In this document: piece after piece, positions 5,697 through 10,501 of the stretch | Position numbering within the stretch: the first letter of the stretch is position 1 | Layout of the letters: each line of letters opens with the position of its first letter | Source: JBCBJZ01 sp038522635 | GTDB lineage: Bacteria; Pseudomonadota; Alphaproteobacteria; Rhizobiales; Hyphomicrobiaceae | Assembly: GCA_038522635.1 (NCBI GenBank) | Contig: JBCBJZ010000129.1 | Location: forward strand, 1-10,501 | DNA length: 10,501 bases | Reading direction: 5' to 3' | Notes under the pieces: model-generated | Seen by the model: the letters and a program-made list of their open reading frames with translations, nothing else | Told to the model about the DNA's origin: nothing | Databases searched by the model: none | Translations under genes and position numbers: made by a program

Positions 5697-6980
5697 CCGG
5701 CTCAAGCGCATTCGCCAGTGCTTCCACGAGACGGTTGAGGACCAGCCGCCCTTGCGCGCTCGCTATGAGCGTGGCGCCGGAACGCTCGATCAACGCAAGG
5801 TCAACAAGATCATCGATCGCGTGCGCGGCCACCGCGTACCCGGTGATCGCCTCAAGACGCGCAAGATCAAAACCGGCGTGCAAGCGCATCCCCATCAGGA
5901 GCATCTCCTCGGCCGCCTCACGGGGGCCGACCGCGTGCATCGCTTCAAGCCCGTGACCTTCGCGCTCAACCTGCGCGAGCCAGCTCTCGGGATGACGCAA
6001 CGTTTGGGTCGCAAGACGGAGCGTCGTTTGCGCGTCATCCCGGCTCGCGCCAACGCCGCGCGTGATCGGCAACCGACCGTGCGCACCAGGGCCGATCCCC
6101 GCATAAGCGCCGTACCGCCAGTAGAGCAGGTTGTGGCGTGAGGCTTGCTCGACCGCCGCGTGGTTCGAAATCTCGTAGGCCGGCATCCCCGCCGCCGCCG
6201 TCATCTCCTGCGTGAGAGCGTAAAGGTCGCTGGCGATATCCTCGTCCGGCACGACGAGCTTACCCGCCCGGTGCAGGTGTTCGAACGGTGTGCCCTCTTC
6301 GATCGTGAGCTGATACAGCGACAAGTGCGACAGGCCGAGCGCTAAGGCCTCGCCCAATTCGGCGCGCCACGCGGGCACGCTTTGGCCCATGCGCGCGTAG
6401 ATCAGATCAAGCGAGACCCGGTCGAAGGTATCGCGCGCGATCGCAAGCGCGTCACGCGCTTCGGCCGCGGAGTGCAAGCGGCCAAGCGCCTTCAGGTCAC
6501 GGTCATTCAAGGCCTGCACGCCGAGGGAGACACGGTTGACACCGGCCTCGCGGTAGCCGCGGAAGCGCTCGGCTTCGACGCTGGTCGGGTTCGCTTCTAG
6601 CGTGATCTCGACATCGTTGGCGAACGGCCAGGTGGCGCGCACGGCGTCGATCAGGTCTGCGACCGCGTGCGGGCTCATCAGGGAGGGCGTGCCGCCGCCG
6701 AAAAAAATGCTGCGCACCGGCAGGCTGGCGGAGCGCTCGGCCTGTGTGGCGATCTCAGCGCGGTAGGCGGCGATGAACCGGGCCTCGTCAACGCCCTGAT
6801 CGCGCACGTGCGAGTTGAAGTCGCAGTAGGGGCATTTCGCAGCGCAGAACGGCCAATGGATGTAGACGCCGAGCCCGGATCGGCGGGATCAACAGCGGTG
6901 GTCGACGCGGTTGGCGTTGCGTGGTCTGGCGCGCGCGTCTCAGCCGCGCTGACGGCGTACGGTTGGTGGGGTGCGATCAC
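5668..6980 (-). CDS. hemW: HemW, radical SAM heme chaperone, with an apparent one-base frameshift near its 5' end
   Basis: HemW (formerly taken for a HemN-like coproporphyrinogen oxidase) carries heme and hands it to target proteins. The 400 residues from GVYIHWPFCAAKCPYCDF onward are a complete HemW body: radical SAM CxxxCxxC, followed by Asp-Phe instead of HemN's extra Cys, then GGGTPSLM, EANPTS, VNRVSLGVQ, LYQLTIEEGTPF, YEISNHA and YWRYGAYAGIGPGAHG. The natural start is probably GTG at 6980, whose GTGA overlaps the rdgB stop and has GGGGAG 8 bases upstream. That frame runs 36 residues to DPADPG (6873), then one base is missing: DPG-F-GVY would need TTC but only TC (6872–6871) is present. 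In the cluster frame a TGA lies at 6891–6889 with no usual start codon after it; the next start, GTG 6807, is past the cysteines. Either a broken gene or a sequence error. Last gene of the rph operon. Confidence 0.9.
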
Positions 6981-7645
6981 CCGCTTTGCTCCCCGGGCGT
7001 CGCTGCGGGCTTCGCCGGCATGCACGCGTCCACGAACTGCGCAAACGCCACCGCCCGGTGCGACATCGCATGCTTGGCCGCCGGCTCCATTTCGCCGAAC
7101 GTTGCATCATGACCGTCGGGCACAAACATCGGGTCGTAGCCAAAGCCGCGGGTTCCGCGCAGCGGCCAGACCAGACGACCGAAGACCTTGCCTTCGAACG
7201 TGCGCGCGGTGCCATCGGGCCAAACGAGACTTAATGCACAGGTGAAATTGGCGACCGGCCCTGGCGCACGCCACGCATGACGGCTCTTAAGCTCCTTGGC
7301 GACCTTTTCCATCGCGTGCGCGAAGTCTTTGTCCGGACCGGCCCACCGCGCTGAGTAAATTCCAGGCGCGCCTCCAAGGTCGGCCACCTCAAGCCCTGAA
7401 TCATCGGCCAGCGCGGGGAGGCCTGAAGCCAACGCCGCTGCCCGCGCTTTAAGATCGGCGTTCGCCACAAACGTCAGGCCGGTCTCTTCCGGCTCCGGCA
7501 GACCAAGTTCGCCAGCGCTCACCGCATCGAGCGCGAAAGGGCGCACCAGGTCATTGATCTCGCGCAGCTTACCGGGGTTGTGGGTCGCAACGACGAGGCG
7601 GCAGCCCGGTTGTAGCCGGCGGCCGTCAGCGGGATCGCGTGTCAT
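6977..7645 (-). CDS. rdgB: RdgB/HAM1 family XTP/dITP pyrophosphatase
   Basis: This house-cleaning enzyme hydrolyses dITP, XTP and related non-canonical purine nucleotides to monophosphate and pyrophosphate in the cytoplasm, keeping them out of DNA and RNA. The 222 residues include the N-terminal THNPGK (21–26) that binds the phosphates, TGLTFVANADLKA (55–67), the metal-binding ADDSGLEV (80–87), GGAPGIYSARWAG (91–103), FGYDPMF (168–174) and the base-specific SHR (195–197). Length is slightly above the family's usual 200 because of 15 extra N-terminal residues and a short tail. The ATG at 7645 overlaps the TGA of the upstream VOC gene (ATGA), and the stop overlaps the hemW GTG (GTGA), so translation is probably coupled through the three genes. 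Confidence 0.96.
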   Translation of the reverse strand: MTRDPADGRRLQPGCRLVVATHNPGKLREINDLVRPFALDAVSAGELGLPEPEETGLTFVANADLKARAAALASGLPALADDSGLEVADLGGAPGIYSARWAGPDKDFAHAMEKVAKELKSRHAWRAPGPVANFTCALSLVWPDGTARTFEGKVFGRLVWPLRGTRGFGYDPMFVPDGHDATFGEMEPAAKHAMSHRAVAFAQFVDACMPAKPAATPGEQSG

Positions 7646-8103
7646 GGTGTCGGCTCCTCGGCCAGGCCCGTCTCGTCGAGGCCCGTCTCGTCAAGGCCCC
7701 AGATGCCCGGCTCGGCGAACTCAAGGCAGTTGCCGGCGGGATCGCGAAAGTAGATTGAGCGGCCGCGCCCGCCAGGCCATGTGAAGTCGGCTTCGATCGC
7801 CACGCCTTCGGCTTCCAGATGCGTGCGCCAGCGGGTGATCGCGGCTGCGGACGCGGCAAAGCAAACGTGGCCCGGGCCGTCGGCGCCGTGCGGCGGCACC
7901 GGCAAGCTTGCGTCGGCGGCAGGCGGCGTTGCGGTGCGCTCGGGGTTGAAGATCAACAGCACCTGCCCGCCGCAACGGTAAAAGATCTGCCGACCTTCGG
8001 ATTTTGCGAACGGCGTCATGCCGAGCACGCGTTCGTAAAACGCCTGGGTGGCTTCCAGGTCGCGCGCGTAAAGCACGGTTTCCAGAATGGCGGCGGGCGG
8101 CAT
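7642..8103 (-). CDS. VOC (glyoxalase/bleomycin-resistance) family protein
   Basis: The vicinal oxygen chelate family covers glyoxalases, dioxygenases and antibiotic-binding or -modifying proteins; the substrate here is unknown. From ATG 8103 it has 153 residues with two beta-alpha-beta-beta-beta units: 5–60 (ILETVLYARDLEATQAFYERVLGM) and 75–131 (GPGHVCFAA to IYFRDPAGNCLEFAEP). Likely metal ligands are Glu8, His79 and Glu128. The RDPxGNxLE segment is typical of the family. The C-terminus has GLDETGLDETGL, coded by a tandem 15-bp repeat. The start is fixed by GGAGGTG 6 bases upstream; the frame stays open to 8238 but that part shows no family features. It sits between rph and rdgB, which are usually direct neighbours in related bacteria, and overlaps rdgB by 4 nt. 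Confidence 0.9.
   Translation of the reverse strand: MPPAAILETVLYARDLEATQAFYERVLGMTPFAKSEGRQIFYRCGGQVLLIFNPERTATPPAADASLPVPPHGADGPGHVCFAASAAAITRWRTHLEAEGVAIEADFTWPGGRGRSIYFRDPAGNCLEFAEPGIWGLDETGLDETGLAEEPTP
7665..7694. repeat. Tandem 15-bp repeat inside the VOC gene
   Basis: Two copies of GGCCCGTCTCGTCRA (7665–7679 and 7680–7694), with the start of a third, encode the repeated GLDET in the C-terminal tail. The repeat is in frame, so copy-number slippage would add or remove five residues without breaking the gene. Confidence 0.8.
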
Positions 8104-8109
8104 CGTCGT

Positions 8110-8116
8110 CACCTCC
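8110..8116 (-). promoter_or_regulatory. Ribosome binding site deciding the VOC start
   Basis: GGAGGTG on the minus strand lies 6 bases before the ATG at 8103. The frame upstream is open to 8238, so this site is what selects the shorter protein. Confidence 0.8.
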
Positions 8117-8233
8117 AGGCTGCGCGTGTCTTGCCCCGCATCTTGCGCAATCTGCGCGCTGGCATTGGGTACGCTCAGGCCCCCGGCGCCCAAGTAACGT
8201 CCAGGGCTCAAGCTGAAGCCGGTGTGATGCCGC

Positions 8234-8253
8234 TTCAAGCCGGACGGCTTGAA
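8234..8253 (-). terminator. Perfect 8-bp hairpin directly after rph
   Basis: TTCAAGCC and GGCTTGAA pair around a 4-base loop, starting one base after the rph TAA on the minus strand. No T-run follows, so it may protect the rph 3' end or attenuate read-through into the VOC gene rather than stop transcription fully. The remaining bases up to 8104 show no gene. Confidence 0.5.
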
Positions 8254-8254
8254 C

Positions 8255-8974
8255 TTAAGCCACCGTCAACTTTTGCAGCGACGTCAACTCGCCAATGCCC
8301 TTACGAGCCAGCCGCATCAACTCATCGAACGCTTCGCCCGTGAACGGCGTCGTCTCCGCCGTGCCCTGGATCTCAACGATCCCGCCGTCACCCGTCATCA
8401 CGAAATTGGCGTCCGCATCAGCATTGCCATCCTCCGCATAATCGAGATCGAGCACCGGCGTGCCCTTGTAAATCCCGCAGGACACGGCCGCGACCTGATC
8501 GCGCAGCACGTCGTTGCCGACCATATCGCGCAACTTCATCCACGTGATGCAATCGTGCAAAGCGACCCAGGCGCCCGTGATCGCCGCCGTCCGCGTGCCG
8601 CCATCGGCCTGGATGACGTCGCAGTCGATCGAGATCTGGCGTTCGCCAAGCCGCTGCAAATCAACGATCGCGCGCAGCGAGCGGCCGATCAGGCGCTGAA
8701 TTTCCTGCGTGCGCCCCGACTGTTTCCCTTGTGAGGCTTCCCGTCGGGTGCGTTCGGTGGTGGCGCGTGGCAGCATGCCGTATTCTGCGGTGACCCACCC
8801 GCGTCCTTGCCCTTTCAGCCAAGGTGGCACGCGCTCTTCCAGCGAGGCGGTGCAAAGCACGTGGGTGTTGCCGAATTTGATCAGGCATGACCCTTCGGCG
8901 TGCAGGGAGACGGCGCGGTCGATGCTGACGCGGCGCATTTCATCGTTCTGGCGATGGGAGGGGCGGGTGGACAC
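8255..8974 (-). CDS. rph: Ribonuclease PH
   Basis: RNase PH is a phosphate-dependent 3'→5' exoribonuclease that trims tRNA and other RNA 3' ends, working as a hexamer of dimers in the cytoplasm. The 239 residues match the family length. Visible motifs are HAEGSCLIKFGNTHVLCTAS (25–44), PPWLKGQGRGWVTAEYGMLPRAT (50–72), SGRTQEIQRLIGRSLR (86–101), the phosphate-binding GGTRTAA (125–131), the acidic LDLDYAED (175–182) with further Asp at 186 and 188, and EIQGTAE (201–207). GTG at 8974 is chosen as start because it gives the standard short MSTRPSHRQNDEMRRVSIDR beginning with GAAGGG upstream; the frame stays open to 9061 without family features. It is the first gene of the minus-strand operon and is divergent from hrcA. 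The arrangement beside hrcA is common in alphaproteobacteria. Confidence 0.96.
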   Translation of the reverse strand: MSTRPSHRQNDEMRRVSIDRAVSLHAEGSCLIKFGNTHVLCTASLEERVPPWLKGQGRGWVTAEYGMLPRATTERTRREASQGKQSGRTQEIQRLIGRSLRAIVDLQRLGERQISIDCDVIQADGGTRTAAITGAWVALHDCITWMKLRDMVGNDVLRDQVAAVSCGIYKGTPVLDLDYAEDGNADADANFVMTGDGGIVEIQGTAETTPFTGEAFDELMRLARKGIGELTSLQKLTVA

Positions 8975-9072
8975 GCGTGGATGCCCTTCGTGTTGAGGGG
9001 ATTGTGATGAAGATGAGACGAACGTTGCGGGCGATGGTCGGGCCCAAAACAAGGCCCGCAAGCCCGCTGACC

Positions 9073-9101
9073 GGTATGAAGGCGCGGTGGTATCAGTTCA
9101 A
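9073..9101 (-). promoter_or_regulatory. Candidate promoter of the rph operon
   Basis: On the minus strand TTGAAC (9101–9096) and CATACC (9078–9073) are separated by 17 bases. The −10 is poor, so this is only a candidate. It would give a leader of about 90 nt before the rph GTG. Confidence 0.28.
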
Positions 9102-9156
9102 TGCCGCGCTGGAAACCCACATACGGGCTGCACCGACCAAGCAAGGCGATCCGGCA

Positions 9157-9181
9157 GGCATGGCGACCGGGCATGGCGACC
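9157..9181. repeat. Short tandem repeat in the rph–hrcA divergon
   Basis: GGCATGGCGACC occurs twice with a period of 13 (9157–9168 and 9170–9181), directly before the candidate hrcA promoter. It may be a binding site or a chance duplication. Confidence 0.4.
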
Positions 9182-9184
9182 ACG

Positions 9185-9212
9185 TTGACGCCATCGATGC
9201 AGCGCTTAGACT
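9185..9212 (+). promoter_or_regulatory. Candidate sigma-70-type promoter of hrcA
   Basis: TTGACG (9185–9190, five of six consensus bases) and TAGACT (9207–9212, four of six) are 16 bases apart. Transcription would begin near 9219, about 30 nt before the hrcA ATG. No CIRCE operator overlaps it. Confidence 0.45.
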
Positions 9213-9248
9213 CTCCACCATCGTCAGCAAGAACATCGCAACGGGCGC

Positions 9249-10331
9249 ATGAGCGAAATCAAATCGCGTGGTTCGATCGGGGATTTACCGTTTCTGCCGG
9301 AGTTGAACGAGCGTTCGCGGCAGATTTTCCTCCAGATCGTCGAGAGTTACCTGGAGACCGGTGATCCCGTGGGCTCGCGCAACATATCGCGCAACCTGCC
9401 CATCCAGCTCTCCCCGGCATCGGTCCGCAACGTGATGTCCGACCTGGAGGAGGTCGGTCTGATCTATGCGCCGCACACATCGGCGGGGCGGGTTCCCACC
9501 GACACCGGCCTGCGGCTGTTCGTCGACGGGCTGTTGCAGGTCGGCGATCTGACGGCGGATGAACAACACCAGATCGAAGCGCAAATCGCTGGCGAAAAGG
9601 AGCTCAGCGTCGACCGTGTGCTGCGGGAAGCCGGTGAGATGATCTCGGGGCTATCGCGCTGCGCGGGCGTTGTGCTCGCCGATCAGCGCTCAAGCCACAT
9701 CAAGCACATCGAGTTCGTAAACCTGGAGCCCGGCAAGGCCCTGGTGGTCATCGTTGGCAATGATTCCCAGGTTGAAAACCGGATCATCGATTTGCCGAAG
9801 GGGCTGACGCCCTCGACGTTGACGCAGGCGGCCAACTACCTGAACGCGCACGCCCGCGGCCTCACCCTTCCCGAAGCCGCACAGCGCGTCACGCAGGAGT
9901 TGCGCACCGCACGAGCCGAACTGGATGCGTTGACGCAAAAGGTGATCAAAGCCGGCATCGCTCAGTGGGGAGGCGAGATCGACAACCGCAAGAGCCTGAT
10001 CGTGCGCGGGCAATCGAACTTGCTGCAGGACCTGACCGCGCTCGATGACCTGGAACGCATCCGCAAGCTTTTCGATGACCTTGAGGCGAAGGAAGAACTG
10101 GTGCAACTGCTTGGCCTCGCGGACCAGGCGGACGGCGTGCACATTTTTATCGGTTCGGAGACGCAGCTCTTCTCCTTGTCAGGGTCTTCGTTGATCGTTT
10201 CGCCGTTCAAAGATGCCGACCGCAAAATCGTTGGCGTGCTCGGCGTGATCGGCCCCACGCGGCTCAATTATGCGCGCATTATCCCCATGGTCGACTACAC
10301 CGCCCGCCTGGTCGGCCGTATCCTGACTTGA
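9249..10331 (+). CDS. hrcA: Heat-inducible transcription repressor HrcA
   Basis: HrcA is a dimeric repressor that binds CIRCE operators, usually before groESL and sometimes dnaK, and is kept active by GroEL. The 360 residues are normal length. The N-terminal winged helix-turn-helix spans about 20–92: LNERSRQIFLQIVESYLETGDPVGS is followed by LSPASVRNVMSDLEEVGLI and HTSAGRVPTDTGLRLFVD. The middle has the GAF-like dimerisation part, with LEPGKALVVIVG, a helical insert near 205–240, then KLFDDLEAKEELVQLL and VHIFIGSE, ending in GVIGPTRLNYARIIPMVDYTARLVG. ATG 9249 gives the usual short lead before the helix-turn-helix; the ribosome site before it is weak. Transcription is from the divergon shared with rph. 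The next gene downstream is expected to be grpE, as in many alphaproteobacteria. Confidence 0.97.
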   Translation: MSEIKSRGSIGDLPFLPELNERSRQIFLQIVESYLETGDPVGSRNISRNLPIQLSPASVRNVMSDLEEVGLIYAPHTSAGRVPTDTGLRLFVDGLLQVGDLTADEQHQIEAQIAGEKELSVDRVLREAGEMISGLSRCAGVVLADQRSSHIKHIEFVNLEPGKALVVIVGNDSQVENRIIDLPKGLTPSTLTQAANYLNAHARGLTLPEAAQRVTQELRTARAELDALTQKVIKAGIAQWGGEIDNRKSLIVRGQSNLLQDLTALDDLERIRKLFDDLEAKEELVQLLGLADQADGVHIFIGSETQLFSLSGSSLIVSPFKDADRKIVGVLGVIGPTRLNYARIIPMVDYTARLVGRILT

Positions 10332-10470
10332 TTTTTCCGGCCCACCGGCTGATATCCGCCACCAAATCCACAAGCCTTGAAGACAAACACGCATCCAGGC
10401 TGCGCGCGGGGCGGCGTTGGTGACATGAATTGGCGCAGGCCTGCCGTAAACACGATCGGCTTGCAGCGCT

Positions 10471-10499
10471 TCATCAGGCGGAAAGGTAGCCTTTGATGA
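10471..10499 (+). promoter_or_regulatory. Hairpin pairing the ribosome site and start codon of the gene after hrcA
   Basis: The putative ribosome site AAAGG (10482–10486) pairs with CCTTT (10490–10494) around a 3-base loop. TCATC (10471–10475) pairs with GATGA (10495–10499), which contains the ATG at 10496. The two stems stack, leaving a 6-base bulge on the 5' side. All ten pairs are Watson–Crick. Such a fold would block initiation until melted, as RNA thermometers do. This is inferred from pairing only. Confidence 0.45.
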
Positions 10500-10501
10500 C
10501 G
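10496..10501 (+). CDS. Probable start of the next gene (expected grpE), cut by the window end
   Basis: ATG at 10496 follows AAAGG by 9 bases and is followed by ACG at the window edge, so only Met-Thr can be read. The identity as grpE is a guess from the usual hrcA–grpE order; nothing in two codons confirms it. The 164 bases between the hrcA stop and this ATG hold no other gene; they contain the perfect palindrome GCAGGCCTGC (10435–10444) and no clear terminator, so co-transcription with hrcA is possible. Confidence 0.35.

Noticed and set aside
6678..7025. 115-residue open frame on the minus strand spanning the rdgB–hemW junction
   Set aside because: Its first half is the true start of hemW in the pre-frameshift frame; after DPADPG it becomes an out-of-frame shadow. 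It is not a separate gene.
7441..7480. RdgB has Ala at the position of Glu in E. coli TFIENAILKA
   Set aside because: Other alphaproteobacterial RdgB proteins, as far as I recall, also lack this Glu, so it is family variation and not a lost active-site residue.
9206..9231. CIRCE-like arrangement before hrcA (TTAGACTC, nine bases, GTCAGCAAG)
   Set aside because: The spacing of nine matches CIRCE, but the arms do not pair well and the right arm shares few bases with GAGTGCTAA. The left arm also lacks one base of TTAGCACTC.
10376..10381. CTTGAA as the −35 of a heat-shock (RpoH) promoter before the gene after hrcA
   Set aside because: No matching −10 (CCCCAT- or CTATAT-like) was found at the expected distance, so a single hexamer is not enough.

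Overview
The window is high-G+C bacterial DNA with gene content and order typical of an alphaproteobacterium, most likely of the Rhizobiales/Hyphomicrobiales type. This rests on the rph–rdgB–hemW cluster lying divergent to hrcA, on the look of the proteins (HemW, RNase PH, an L,D-transpeptidase with the SNGCIRM active site), and on G+C well above 60 % by eye. No tRNA, rRNA, CRISPR array, insertion sequence or phage gene was seen. Most genes are housekeeping or envelope genes, so this reads as a core chromosomal region.

Layout. (1) 1–1227, minus: 5' two-thirds of lepA, the ribosomal elongation factor 4 GTPase, running off the left edge. (2) 1228–1587: 360 bases without a gene, holding the terminator of the next gene, a perfect palindrome and an inverted-repeat leader in front of lepA. 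(3) 1588–2202, minus: an exported L,D-transpeptidase with a very basic tail. (4) 2415–3338, minus: a beta-hydroxyacid dehydrogenase closest in my reading to YihU (sulfolactaldehyde reductase). (5) 3543–4568, plus: a HAD-type phosphatase divergent from it; the gap carries a tandem 19-bp operator-like repeat. (6) 4638–5696, plus: an exported SNase-fold protein with a degenerate active site; its 3' end overlaps hemW tail to tail. (7) 8974 down to 5668, minus: a likely operon rph → VOC/glyoxalase-like → rdgB → hemW. The last two junctions are stop/start overlaps of 4 nt. (8) 9249–10331, plus: hrcA, divergent from rph, followed at 10496 by the probable start codon of the next gene (expected grpE).

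How it fits together. The minus-strand cluster combines RNA 3'-end trimming (RNase PH), clean-up of non-canonical nucleotides (RdgB) and heme delivery (HemW). hrcA and the expected grpE are the heat-shock side of the divergon. The two strongest unusual observations are a one-base frameshift in the 5' part of hemW (near 6871), which separates its usual translation start from the iron–sulfur cluster motif, and a hairpin at 10471–10499 that would pair both the ribosome binding site and the AUG of the gene after hrcA, as an RNA thermometer would. I saw no clear undescribed multi-gene system.
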